Assembly: GCA_016281115.1 (NCBI GenBank) | Contig: JAEEHZ010000053.1 | Coordinates: 1 to 15,616, forward strand | Reading direction: 5' to 3' | Origin: Clostridiaceae bacterium | Lineage (GTDB): Bacteria > Bacillota > Clostridia > Oscillospirales > Acutalibacteraceae | DNA length: 15,616 nt | Part shown: piece by piece, positions 1-7,469 of the stretch | Position numbering within the stretch: position 1 is the stretch's first letter | Layout of the letters: every line of letters starts with the position of its first letter | The notes under the pieces: model-generated | Database searches by the model: none | Told to the model about the DNA's origin: nothing | The model's input: the letters and a program-made list of their open reading frames with translations, nothing else | Made by a program: the position numbers and the translations under genes

Positions 1-1
1 C

Positions 2-850
2 TCGGCTTATATTGCCGAGTTTTTAGAGAATAACACACGCATAACAATGTTTTCCACAGTCGGCATAAGCGAGCGTCCCGATACCGTCTGCGGAAAGATC
101 GGCGAGGGGAGGGTGGCTATCCTTATAGACGGCACACCCAGTGTCCTTATCGCTCCTTATCTGTTTTGCGAAAGCTTTCAAACGATGGATGACTACTGTG
201 AACGCCCGTTTTATGCAACTTTTTCGCGTTGGCTTAAATATCTGGCTTTCTTTATCGCCGTTTTTACACCCGGGCTTTATGTGAGCGCAGTTATTTTTAA
301 CCCCGAGATATTTCCCGAGCAAATGCTCACAAAAATAGCTTTATCCGTTGCAGACACGCCTTTTCCAATTGTTTGGGAGGTGCTTATTATTCATTTCATT
401 TATGAAATAATGAGAGAAGCAGGACTGAGACTGCCGAGATCACTCGGTCACGCGGTAAGTATAGTGGGCGGCCTTGTAATAGGCGATGCCGCTGTAAGCG
501 CAGGGCTTATCGGAGCGCCGACACTTATGGTTGTTGCTCTTACCGCCATATCTTCGTATGTTATACCGGATATTTACGGTCCCGTTGCAATACTCAGACT
601 TATTTTGATAATTGTTGCCGGTTTCTCGGGACTTTGGGGAGTCGTGACAGGCGGTGCGCTCATTGTGATAAGCATATGCTCACTTAAGAGCTACGGTGTT
701 CCGTTTACGGCACCTTTTGCTCCGTTTATGAAATGGGGCATGAGAGATTCGTTTATGCGTGAAAACATCAAAAAACTTTCTCAACGACGTTATCTTGTAA
801 ATAATACGAAAGGCTTTGAAGATAATGCTAAAAACTGGCGAAAGATATAG
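2..850 (+). CDS. Spore germination protein, GerAA family (C-terminal part, start outside window)
   Basis: This is the membrane subunit of a GerA-type germinant receptor in the spore inner membrane, which with its B and C partners senses small germinants. The frame is open to the left edge. The residues before the first ATG (position 47) continue the family pattern (YIAEFLENN, then ERPD), so ATG 47 is internal and the gene starts upstream. About 282 residues are visible. They hold the end of the soluble N-terminal domain, the family block GRVAILIDGTPSVLIAP, the ERPF...RWLKYLAFF entry to the membrane, and several hydrophobic helices. Further family blocks are REAGLRLP, the AVSIVGGLVIGDAAVSAG helix, LKSYGVPF and a final APFAPF. 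It ends with TAG and overlaps the next gene by about 26 bases, as is usual in gerA operons. Which paralogue (GerA, GerB, GerK) it is cannot be told from this part. Confidence 0.93.
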   Translation, partial: SAYIAEFLENNTRITMFSTVGISERPDTVCGKIGEGRVAILIDGTPSVLIAPYLFCESFQTMDDYCERPFYATFSRWLKYLAFFIAVFTPGLYVSAVIFNPEIFPEQMLTKIALSVADTPFPIVWEVLIIHFIYEIMREAGLRLPRSLGHAVSIVGGLVIGDAAVSAGLIGAPTLMVVALTAISSYVIPDIYGPVAILRLILIIVAGFSGLWGVVTGGALIVISICSLKSYGVPFTAPFAPFMKWGMRDSFMRENIKKLSQRRYLVNNTKGFEDNAKNWRKI

Positions 851-2831
851 CATAAGCCCGATGCGGTTGTGTTGCACGCTGTTTTTGATAAGACTGCTTT
901 CCGTGATCTCAATATCTTATTTTACCGGTTACAAAAGCATACAAAACGGTATTTTGCATATAGCTTTGGAGCTTGCAGTGTATGTTGCAGCGGCGATACC
1001 CGTATTTCGGAATAAGAATAAGAGAATGCCAAAAACGCTGATTTTTATATATTCTTTCTTTGTGTTTCTGTGTATATTACGGGTGCTGATTGTTTTCGGC
1101 GAGCTTTATAACACATGCTCCGAAAACGGACCCGAATACTTTATAATGATGTCGGCGCTTACACTTTGCGCAATTGGGGCTTCCGTAAAGGGACTTGAGG
1201 GAATAACAAGAGCTTCGCTTTTGTTTGCGGTTTTTTGCTGTGTTTCTTTTATCTTTATAATCAGAGGAATGATAACCGAAAGCAGAATACTCAATATTTC
1301 GCCCGAAATCTATGAGTGGAGAAATATAATGCTTAGTTTTATTCCCGCAATAGGTAATATGCTTGCATTAATAGCTTTGCCGGGACTTATTTCTCATTGC
1401 CCTAAGGCAAAGTATAAGGGTTATGTAATAACAAATGTATTGACATTTTTATTTGAGGGAGCAATTTTAACTATTGTTGCTTCTGCATTGGGAAGATTAT
1501 GCGAAGAACTGGAATTTCCCGTGTTTTACGCCTCAATAGTTGCAAACGTGGGTATAGTAAAAAGGATGGATTTTGTGCTTATATGTGTGTTTATACTATG
1601 TGTGTTCACATTTTTGTCGCTTCTGATAAGCATTACGGGTGATTCCATATCGTATATATTTAATTTTGAAAGGAGAGGCTTTGTCTGTGTCGTTTGCGGA
1701 ATAGCGGCTATGATAATTTGTATGTTCATTTCTTATAATGAGGTTTTGACGGAAGTGTTTATGAATAAGTATTTCTGGATAGCGATAATATTTATTTCTG
1801 CAGTTGTTTTGCCGATATTTAAGATCAAAAGAAGCAATGCGCTTAAAATGATTTCTTTTGCTTTGGCAGTTTCAATTACCTGCTTTAGCTTGAACGGATG
1901 TGCTTATATCAACGAGCTTGATGAGCGTCTTATCATAAAAGGTATTGCGGTAGATAAAAACAAAGGCGAGTATGATCTTTGCTTTATCATCCTCAATACC
2001 GATACCACAGAGGGTACTGACATTACACAAATAGTGAAGGCTTCGGGGATAACCGTCACCGCTGCAGTTGAAGCAACAGCGAAAAAAAGCGGAAAATATC
2101 CTTACATGGGTAAAAACCTATTTGTGCTTTTCGGCGAAAGCTGTACCGAGCAGGATATCAAATCATCAATCCATTCGTTTGCTCACGATTTTGACAGCAG
2201 GTCTAATTTTAATATTTTTTACGCAGACGGAAATGCATCTGACATGTTGAAAGAAGATAATCAAATAGTAAATCCGCAAAAATTCAAAATGCTTGCCGAC
2301 GCGGCCCTTTATGCCGACGGGCTGAACAAAAGCGTAGTTGACGTTTATTGTGACAGTATGTATGAAAACGCGGATATTGTTGTTCCGCTGATAGATTTTA
2401 AAGACGGAGGCGTTACCCTGAACGGAGCTATGGGATTTTCCGATGACGGGAAAAAAGTAAGGCTTACAAATGATGACGTAGTGGGCATAAGGGCGATAAC
2501 AGGTGATGTGTCGAGAATGGTGATTGCCTTAGGCAGTAAATTGCACGAAATAAAAAAAGTAAAAACAGAAATGTCGTTTATCCCGGAGTCTTTACAAAAG
2601 CAAAAAGTAATAATAAATGTTAAACTTCGATCAGATACAGACAGTGATATATACGAATATGTATCGGAGTGCTGCAAAAGCGTTGTTAAGAAATGCAAAG
2701 ATTATAAATGTGACTGCATATCTCTTAAGCGATATATGTTTTTATACTACAACGAACTTTACAACAGCATCAAAAACGTAAGCTTGTGGCTTAGAGAAGC
2801 CGATTTTGAAATTTATATATTTCGCAATTGA
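825..2831 (+). CDS. GerAB-type germination permease fused to GerAC-type germination lipoprotein
   Basis: This single ORF carries two germinant-receptor subunits that are normally separate. Residue numbers count from TTG 816. Residues about 17-336 form ten hydrophobic segments, matching the APC-like GerAB permease, and start with the usual ISPMRL...FLIRL block. Residues 345-361 are an eleventh hydrophobic segment ending in LNGC, with Cys362 fitting a lipoprotein +1 cysteine. Next comes NELDERLIIKGIAVDK, the canonical start of mature GerAC. The rest (to 671) is soluble and fits the Ger(x)C fold, although the C-terminus is a little short. GerAB supplies the probable ligand-binding transmembrane subunit and GerAC the outer-leaflet lipoprotein. 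I prefer ATG 825, with AAAGG at 809-813 about 11 bases upstream; TTG 816 lies too close to that site. The gene overlaps the GerAA-type gene. There is no stop codon between the halves. An internal start at ATG 1848 could give a separate GerAC. Confidence 0.88.
   Translation: MLKTGERYSISPMRLCCTLFLIRLLSVISISYFTGYKSIQNGILHIALELAVYVAAAIPVFRNKNKRMPKTLIFIYSFFVFLCILRVLIVFGELYNTCSENGPEYFIMMSALTLCAIGASVKGLEGITRASLLFAVFCCVSFIFIIRGMITESRILNISPEIYEWRNIMLSFIPAIGNMLALIALPGLISHCPKAKYKGYVITNVLTFLFEGAILTIVASALGRLCEELEFPVFYASIVANVGIVKRMDFVLICVFILCVFTFLSLLISITGDSISYIFNFERRGFVCVVCGIAAMIICMFISYNEVLTEVFMNKYFWIAIIFISAVVLPIFKIKRSNALKMISFALAVSITCFSLNGCAYINELDERLIIKGIAVDKNKGEYDLCFIILNTDTTEGTDITQIVKASGITVTAAVEATAKKSGKYPYMGKNLFVLFGESCTEQDIKSSIHSFAHDFDSRSNFNIFYADGNASDMLKEDNQIVNPQKFKMLADAALYADGLNKSVVDVYCDSMYENADIVVPLIDFKDGGVTLNGAMGFSDDGKKVRLTNDDVVGIRAITGDVSRMVIALGSKLHEIKKVKTEMSFIPESLQKQKVIINVKLRSDTDSDIYEYVSECCKSVVKKCKDYKCDCISLKRYMFLYYNELYNSIKNVSLWLREADFEIYIFRN
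1848..1901 (+). other. Internal lipoprotein signal peptide and lipobox in the GerAB-GerAC fusion
   Basis: The segment encodes a short hydrophobic stretch beginning MISFALAV, preceded by the basic residues of KIKRSNALK, and ends with Leu-Asn-Gly-Cys. The cysteine codon TGT is at 1899-1901. This is the layout of a type II signal peptide: basic n-region, hydrophobic core, lipobox with Leu at -3 and Gly at -1. Asn at -2 is less usual. It sits exactly where GerAC-family proteins have their signal peptide. In the fusion it may act as an eleventh membrane helix that places the GerAC part outside, or be cut by signal peptidase II. ATG 1848 has only a weak upstream AGAAG as a possible ribosome site. 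Confidence 0.6.
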
Positions 2832-2880
2832 TAAGGCTTCATGATAAAATCCAAAAAACGCCGAAATTCTCAATTATTGC

Positions 2881-2909
2881 TTGTAAAGTTGCTTTCGTTG
2901 TGGTATAAT
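2881..2909 (+). promoter_or_regulatory. Predicted sigma-A promoter for the ruvC operon
   Basis: A -35 box TTGTAA (2881-2886) and a perfect -10 box TATAAT (2904-2909) are separated by 17 bases. TGG just before the -10 box gives the extended TGn motif. Transcription would begin near 2916, leaving a leader of about 30 bases before the TTG start of ruvC. It lies between the germination locus and the DNA-repair genes, so it separates a sporulation unit from a vegetative one. I saw no LexA-like GAAC-N4-GTTC site next to it. Confidence 0.72.
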
Positions 2910-2946
2910 TAACAAGAGTTTATATACTGAGAGAGGGTGGGCTAAT

Positions 2947-3459
2947 TTGGTTATTTTGGGCATTGATCCCGGTTATGCCATAATAGGTTACGGCGCAATA
3001 AACGCCAACGGATTCAGCCATTCTCCAATAGGCTACGGCGCCGTTACCACCGTGGCAGGCATCCCTTTTAACAGAAGGCTTGAAATAATTTTTGAGGAAA
3101 TGAATGCCATAATCGCTCAGTATAAGCCGGATGCAGTATCAATTGAAAAACTGTATTTCAACAGCAACCAAAAAACCGCAATTTATGTAGCACAGGCGCG
3201 CGGAGTTATACTTTTGAGCGCACAGCTTGCAGGCGTTGATGTGTTTGAATATACACCTCTTCAGGTCAAAAGCGCGGTAACAGGGTACGGTCAGGCAACA
3301 AAAACCCAGGTTATGAGAATGACCCAAAGGCTTCTCGGACTAAAGGAAATACCAAAGCCCGACGACACCGCCGACGCACTTGCAATAGCGATCTGCCACT
3401 CTCACTCACGCGGCAGCGCCCTACAAAAGATGATAATAAACAGAGGAAACAAGAGATGA
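2947..3459 (+). CDS. ruvC: Crossover junction endodeoxyribonuclease RuvC
   Basis: RuvC is the dimeric nuclease that resolves Holliday junctions made by recombination, working with the RuvAB branch-migration motor. The 170-residue product has the usual length. The RNase H-like fold's acidic catalytic set is visible: Asp7 in GIDPG, Glu67 in SIEKLYF, and Asp140 and Asp143 in the C-terminal PDDTADALA block. The family blocks ARGVILL and YTPLQVKSAVTGYG are also present. The start is TTG (2947-2949), reading VILGIDPG directly after it, with a purine-rich GAGAGGG ribosome site around 2931-2937. The stop overlaps the ruvA start as ATGA (4 bases), so the two are probably translationally coupled. A sigma-A promoter lies just upstream. 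Confidence 0.97.
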   Translation: MVILGIDPGYAIIGYGAINANGFSHSPIGYGAVTTVAGIPFNRRLEIIFEEMNAIIAQYKPDAVSIEKLYFNSNQKTAIYVAQARGVILLSAQLAGVDVFEYTPLQVKSAVTGYGQATKTQVMRMTQRLLGLKEIPKPDDTADALAIAICHSHSRGSALQKMIINRGNKR

Positions 3460-4058
3460 TATACAGCTTACACGGAAAACTGATACATAAAGAACAAGGC
3501 ACCGCCGTTGTAGAATGCGCCGGTGTGGGATATATGTGCCTTATTACGTTTAATACCTTAAAGGCTTTGCCCGAAATTGGAAAAGACGCATTTTTGTATA
3601 CATATATGACAGTCAGAGAAGACGCCGTTAATCTGATAGGCTTTGCCGAAAAAAGCGAGCTCGACTCCTTTAAGATGCTCACCTCAATTAATGGTGTGGG
3701 CGCGAAGGTCGCACTTGCGATACTAAGCAGTCTTTTGCCTGAGGAAATAGCAGCCGCAGTTTTGAGCGGAGATGTAGGTCTTATCACAAAAGCGCCCGGC
3801 GTGGGTAAAAAACTTGCGCAGAGGATAATATTGGAGCTTAACGACAAAATAGCGAGTTATTCGGTATCAAATACTGCAAGCGGCACATCAACCGTTGCGT
3901 CAATCTCAAACGAAAACGTGCAAAACGCGATAGACGCGCTGACGGTGCTCGGATATTCACCTGCTAATGTTTTGCCGATAATATCAAAGCTTGATATTAC
4001 ACTGCCGACTGAACAACTTATAGCCCTTACGCTTAAAGAGCTCGGAAAAAGCAGATAA
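3456..4058 (+). CDS. ruvA: Holliday junction branch migration protein RuvA
   Basis: RuvA binds the four-way junction as a tetramer and loads the RuvB motor. The 200-residue product has the full family layout. An N-terminal OB-fold domain (about 1-63) starts MIYSLHGKL. Two helix-hairpin-helix DNA-binding motifs follow, LTSINGVGAKVALAIL (75-90) and ITKAPGVGKKLAQRI (110-124). After a flexible Ser/Thr-rich linker (about 134-150) comes the C-terminal three-helix RuvB-binding domain, with the typical ALTVLGYSPANV block (161-172). It overlaps ruvC by 4 bases and is followed, after a 74-base gap holding a hairpin, by ruvB. No anomalies were seen in the coding sequence. Confidence 0.97.
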   Translation: MIYSLHGKLIHKEQGTAVVECAGVGYMCLITFNTLKALPEIGKDAFLYTYMTVREDAVNLIGFAEKSELDSFKMLTSINGVGAKVALAILSSLLPEEIAAAVLSGDVGLITKAPGVGKKLAQRIILELNDKIASYSVSNTASGTSTVASISNENVQNAIDALTVLGYSPANVLPIISKLDITLPTEQLIALTLKELGKSR

Positions 4059-4080
4059 ACATAAACAAATATATGAAAGG

Positions 4081-4117
4081 ATAAAACCCGTAGAAAAATA
4101 GTTTCGCGCGGGTTTAT
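4081..4117 (+). promoter_or_regulatory. RNA hairpin between ruvA and ruvB
   Basis: Seven bases AAACCCG (4084-4090) pair with CGGGTTT (4109-4115). Inside this, GAAA (4093-4096) pairs with TTTC (4102-4105) around an AATAG loop. Allowing one bulged A, the outer stem extends to 4081-4117. A good ribosome site, AAAGGA (4076-4081), sits just before the stem, while the likely ruvB starts (TTG 4121 or ATG 4133) lie just after it and have no convincing site of their own. The stem is not followed by a T-run, so it is not a typical terminator. A role in setting RuvB translation is inferred. Confidence 0.45.
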
Positions 4118-4132
4118 CGGTTGCTTTTAGTT

Positions 4133-5149
4133 ATGGAATATGATTTTGAAAACAGGATAACCGACCCGGAAATTACTGCCGATGAAATGCTTGAAAGTGA
4201 AAATCCCCTGCGCCCGAAAACACTTGACGAGTATATAGGTCAGGAGAAAGCAAAGGAGAATCTGTCGGTATTCATAAAAGCGGCACGCTTAAGGCAAGAA
4301 CCCCTTGACCACGTGCTTTTGTACGGACCTCCCGGCTTGGGAAAAACCACTTTGGCAGGTATTATCGCAAATGAGCTCGGTGTTAATTTCAGAATAACTT
4401 CGGGTCCCGCAATTGAAAAGCCCGGCGACCTTGCGGCGCTGCTCACCAATTTGTCTGAAGGGGATGTTTTGTTTATTGATGAAATCCACCGTCTTTCCCG
4501 CAGTGTTGAGGAGATACTTTACCCTTCAATGGAGGATTTTGCGATAGATATTATGACAGGCAAGGGTCAGATGGCTGCTTCATATCATTTGCCGTTGCAA
4601 AAGTTTACTCTTGTAGGCGCTACCACAAGGGCGGGTCAGCTCACAGCGCCCTTAAGAGACAGATTTGGCGTTGTACTAAGGCTTGAAATGTATTCGCCCG
4701 AGGAGCTTTCGCAAATAATCAAGAGAAGCGCAGGCATTTTGGGTATAACCATAGACGAAGAAAGCGCGCTGATAATAGCCTCGCGCTCACGCGGCACTCC
4801 GAGAATCGCAAACAGAATGTTAAAGCGTGTACGTGACTTTGCCGAGGTGATAAACCACGGTAAAATAAACGCTCAAACAGCAGAAATAGCACTTTCACGG
4901 CTTGAGGTAGACGAGCTTGGGCTTGACAATAACGACAGGCGTATGCTTGAGGCGATAGTCAAGTTTTACGGGGGCGGACCTGTGGGCGTTGAAACTCTCG
5001 CCGCTGCAATAGGCGAAGAAGCAATAACGATAGAAGATGTTTATGAGCCCTATTTGATGCAGATAGGATTTTTAAACAGAACTCCGCGAGGACGCTGTAT
5101 TACAAAGGCAGCGTGCGATCATCTAAAGCTTGAATATCCCGAAAATTGA
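4133..5149 (+). CDS. ruvB: Holliday junction branch migration DNA helicase RuvB
   Basis: RuvB is the hexameric AAA+ ATPase that pumps DNA through RuvA-bound junctions. Residue numbers here count from TTG 4121; subtract 4 for ATG 4133. Visible are RPKTLDEYIGQEKAKENL (31-48), Walker A GPPGLGKT (69-76), Walker B LFIDEIH (117-123), sensor 1 GATTRAG (166-172), the LRDRFG arginine-finger region (178-183) and the sensor 2 motif RGTPRIANR. The C-terminal winged-helix domain carries the family block YGGGPVGVETLAAAIGEE. Length is normal (338 or 342). I chose ATG 4133 because MEYDFENR fits family N-termini as I recall them. TTG 4121 remains possible, because neither codon has a strong ribosome site next to it. 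It follows ruvA on the same strand. Confidence 0.96.
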   Translation: MEYDFENRITDPEITADEMLESENPLRPKTLDEYIGQEKAKENLSVFIKAARLRQEPLDHVLLYGPPGLGKTTLAGIIANELGVNFRITSGPAIEKPGDLAALLTNLSEGDVLFIDEIHRLSRSVEEILYPSMEDFAIDIMTGKGQMAASYHLPLQKFTLVGATTRAGQLTAPLRDRFGVVLRLEMYSPEELSQIIKRSAGILGITIDEESALIIASRSRGTPRIANRMLKRVRDFAEVINHGKINAQTAEIALSRLEVDELGLDNNDRRMLEAIVKFYGGGPVGVETLAAAIGEEAITIEDVYEPYLMQIGFLNRTPRGRCITKAACDHLKLEYPEN

Positions 5150-5186
5150 TTTAATATGATTTTATATTTATGATGGGGGAAATATT

Positions 5187-6536
5187 ATGGGAAGATTATT
5201 CGGAACCGACGGCGCAAGAGGTGTTGCAAACAGCGAGCTTACGTGTATTCTTGCAATGAACATCGGTAAGGCGGCAGCAATGGTACTGACGACAGATGAT
5301 GATAAGCATCCGTTATTTTTGATTGGAAAAGATACACGTTTGTCATCTGATATGCTTGAGGGCGCGCTTATAGCAGGTTTGACTTCAATAGGCGCAAATG
5401 TTATGTCGATAGGCGTTGTGCCAACGCCTGCGGTTGCATATCTTGTCAGAAAATATAAAGCCTCGGCGGGAATAATGATATCGGCATCTCACAACAGTTA
5501 TGAATTTAACGGAATTAAAATATTCAGCTCGGACGGATATAAGTTGCCCGATGAGCTTGAAGAAGAAATAGAAGGCATAGTTCTCGATAATGTTATACCT
5601 TATCCTACGGTAGTTGATAACGGCATAGGCAGGGTAGAGCGCAATGAGAAAGCGGTTAACGATTACATAGACCATATTGTTGATTCTGTTTCATACAGGC
5701 TTGACGGACTTAAAGTAGCGCTTGATTGCTCAAACGGTTCTTCATCGCTTACAGCGGAAAAGCTTTTCAGCGCATTGGGTGCAAAATGCCATATGCTGTA
5801 TAATAACCCCGACGGGCTGAATATCAACCGCGATTGCGGCTCAACGCATATGGAGAATCTTATAGAATTTGTCAAAAATAACGATATGGACGCAGGTCTT
5901 GCCTTTGACGGCGACGCTGACAGATGCCTTGCAGTTGACGAAAACGGCAATATTATTGACGGGGACTTCATTATGGCGATACTCGCAGAGGATATGAAGC
6001 AGCGCGGCAAGCTGAAGAAGAATACTGTTGTAGGTACTGTTATGACCAATATGGGCTTTAACAAATTCTGCGATGAAAACGATATTAAATTCGTATCCAC
6101 AAAAGTAGGCGACAGATATGTGCTTGAGGATATGCTCAGAGAGGGCTACAACCTCGGCGGAGAGCAGAGCGGACATATAATTTTTCTTGACTACGGTACA
6201 ACAGGCGACGGTCAGTTAACGGGCGCCCAGCTTTTGAGCCTTCTTAACAGACGCAAAGAAAAACTTTCGCATCTCTCTAAATTAATGAAAAAGTATCCTC
6301 AGGTGCTTGTAAATGTGAAGGTAAGCGCAGAAGGAAAGCTTAAATATTATACAGACCACGAGATAAGAGACGAGATAGAAAACGTGAAAGCCTTGCTTGA
6401 GGGTAGAGGCAGAGTTCTTGTGAGAGTATCGGGAACGGAGCCTTTGGTCAGAGTTATGCTTGAGGGTGAAGATATAGACGAGATAACGGCTCACGCAAAC
6501 TATCTTGCCGATATCGTTAAAAAACGACTTTCTTAA
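5187..6536 (+). CDS. glmM: Phosphoglucosamine mutase GlmM
   Basis: GlmM converts glucosamine-6-phosphate to glucosamine-1-phosphate, the cytoplasmic step that feeds UDP-GlcNAc and hence peptidoglycan. The 449-residue protein is full length. It starts GRLFGTDGARGVAN, the glmM-type N-terminus. The phosphoserine loop ISASHN has the catalytic Ser101, and the Mg-binding loop DGDADR is at 241-246. The sugar-binding GGEQSGH block (324-330) and the phosphate-binding RVSGTEPLVRVM (413-424) follow. GlmM-type GGEQSGH and the ASHN loop separate it from phosphomannomutases. The ATG has a strong GGGGGA ribosome site about 6 bases upstream. It lies 37 bases after ruvB and is probably co-transcribed with it. 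No glmS gene or glmS ribozyme is in the window. Confidence 0.97.
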   Translation: MGRLFGTDGARGVANSELTCILAMNIGKAAAMVLTTDDDKHPLFLIGKDTRLSSDMLEGALIAGLTSIGANVMSIGVVPTPAVAYLVRKYKASAGIMISASHNSYEFNGIKIFSSDGYKLPDELEEEIEGIVLDNVIPYPTVVDNGIGRVERNEKAVNDYIDHIVDSVSYRLDGLKVALDCSNGSSSLTAEKLFSALGAKCHMLYNNPDGLNINRDCGSTHMENLIEFVKNNDMDAGLAFDGDADRCLAVDENGNIIDGDFIMAILAEDMKQRGKLKKNTVVGTVMTNMGFNKFCDENDIKFVSTKVGDRYVLEDMLREGYNLGGEQSGHIIFLDYGTTGDGQLTGAQLLSLLNRRKEKLSHLSKLMKKYPQVLVNVKVSAEGKLKYYTDHEIRDEIENVKALLEGRGRVLVRVSGTEPLVRVMLEGEDIDEITAHANYLADIVKKRLS

Positions 6537-6557
6537 TGTTGTTGAAGGGAATAACAT

Positions 6558-7430
6558 ATGCGTACATCTTACTGGAAAGAATATGAGCTTATCGACACAT
6601 CGTGCGGCGAGCGACTGGAGCGATGGGGAAATATAATACTTATAAGACCTGACCCGCAAATAATTTGGGATACACCTAAAAAGAATATTCTTTGGAATAA
6701 AGCCCACGCGAGATATGTTCGCTCAGGCACGGGCGGCGGCTCCTGGACCGTATACAAAAAAGTGCCTGATGTTTGGAATGTCGCCTACAAGGATATGATA
6801 ACATTCGGTGTGCGTCCGATGGGCTTTAAGCACACGGGAATTTTTCCCGAACAGGCTGTAAACTGGGAATTCGCGTACAATAAAATAATAAACGCGGGCA
6901 GGCCTATAAAGGTGCTTAATATGTTTGCTTACACGGGCGGTGCCACCCTTGCGTGTGCAAAGGCCGGCGCAAACGTGTGTCACGTTGACGCTTCAAAAGG
7001 TATGGTACAGTGGGCGAGAGACAACGCAAAGCTTTCGGGCCTTGAAGGCGCTCCGGTAAGATGGATAGTGGACGACTGCGTTAAATTTATTAAACGTGAA
7101 ATACGCAGAGAAAACAAATATGACGCAATCATTTTAGATCCGCCAAGCTACGGCAGAGGACCCTCCGGAGAAATATGGAAGCTTGAAGAACAGCTTTTTG
7201 AGCTTATTGATTTGTGTTCTCAGGTGCTTAGTGATAAGCCGCTGTTTGTTATCTTAAATTCATATACAACAGGTTTGTCACCGTCGGTAATGTCATATTT
7301 GCTTTCTGCGGTGCTTAAAAGCAAATTCGGCGGCAATGTTACTGCCGACGAAATAGGTTTGCCGGTTACTGACACGGGACTTGTTTTGCCCTGCGGTTCA
7401 ACCGCAATTTTTGAAGGCGAGAATCAATAA
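6558..7430 (+). CDS. Class I SAM-dependent rRNA methyltransferase (RlmK/RlmI-like family)
   Basis: This is a predicted RNA methyltransferase of the SAM-binding family that includes the C-terminal part of RlmKL and RlmI. The 290-residue protein has an N-terminal region rich in Trp and Gly (SGTGGGSW, then FGVRPMGFKHTGIFPEQ). The SAM-binding motif I is VLNMFAYTGGATLACAKAGA, followed by VDASKGMVQWARDNA and a motif IV of the form ILDPPSYGRGPSGEIWKLE, typical of the group. The DPPSY motif suggests a base-modifying enzyme, but the target nucleotide cannot be read from the sequence. The ATG is preceded by GAAGGGA at a suitable distance and lies 21 bases after glmM. The substrate (23S rRNA) is inferred from the family only. 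Confidence 0.88.
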   Translation: MRTSYWKEYELIDTSCGERLERWGNIILIRPDPQIIWDTPKKNILWNKAHARYVRSGTGGGSWTVYKKVPDVWNVAYKDMITFGVRPMGFKHTGIFPEQAVNWEFAYNKIINAGRPIKVLNMFAYTGGATLACAKAGANVCHVDASKGMVQWARDNAKLSGLEGAPVRWIVDDCVKFIKREIRRENKYDAIILDPPSYGRGPSGEIWKLEEQLFELIDLCSQVLSDKPLFVILNSYTTGLSPSVMSYLLSAVLKSKFGGNVTADEIGLPVTDTGLVLPCGSTAIFEGENQ

Positions 7431-7455
7431 TATATATGGAAATTATCCGTATATA
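7431..7455. repeat. AT-rich inverted repeat upstream of ecfA1
   Basis: TATATATGGA (7431-7440) and TCCGTATATA (7446-7455) form a 10-base-pair stem with one G-U pair and a 5-base loop AATTA. It fills the gap between the methyltransferase stop codon and the ecfA1 ribosome site (AAAGG, 7459-7463). There is no T-run after it, so it is not a standard terminator. It could be a small mRNA hairpin affecting processing or translation of the transporter genes, or a protein-binding dyad. No known riboswitch could be recognised in so short a space. Confidence 0.4.
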
Positions 7456-7469
7456 CTGAAAGGCGAGAA

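Noticed and set aside
816..824. TTG 816 as start of the GerAB-GerAC fusion
   Set aside because: The AAAGG at 809-813 is only two bases away, too close to be used. ATG 825 is better spaced and still includes the whole family N-terminus.
2832..2880. Terminator after the germination genes
   Set aside because: I looked for a stem followed by T residues and found only scattered short matches (for example GCAAT/ATTGC with a very long loop). This is not enough to call one.
3311..3847. Long minus-strand ORF (178 codons) opposite ruvC/ruvA
   Set aside because: It lies wholly opposite two confidently identified genes, its product resembles no family I know, and it has no separate regulatory signals. 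It is a shadow of the + strand codon pattern.
5146..5174. Promoter-like TTGATT-17-TATGAT before glmM
   Set aside because: Transcription would begin at about 5181, after the GGGGGA ribosome site of glmM, so the mRNA would lack it. The match is probably chance in AT-rich sequence.
5663..6100. Minus-strand ORF of 145 codons opposite glmM (also 12227-12661 opposite cvpA)
   Set aside because: Both are opposite well-supported genes and have low-complexity products rich in Ser or hydrophobic residues. There is no sign of independent coding.
7452..7457. TATACT as a -10 box for ecfA1
   Set aside because: No -35-like hexamer lies at 16-18 bases upstream, and the box is part of the right arm of the inverted repeat.
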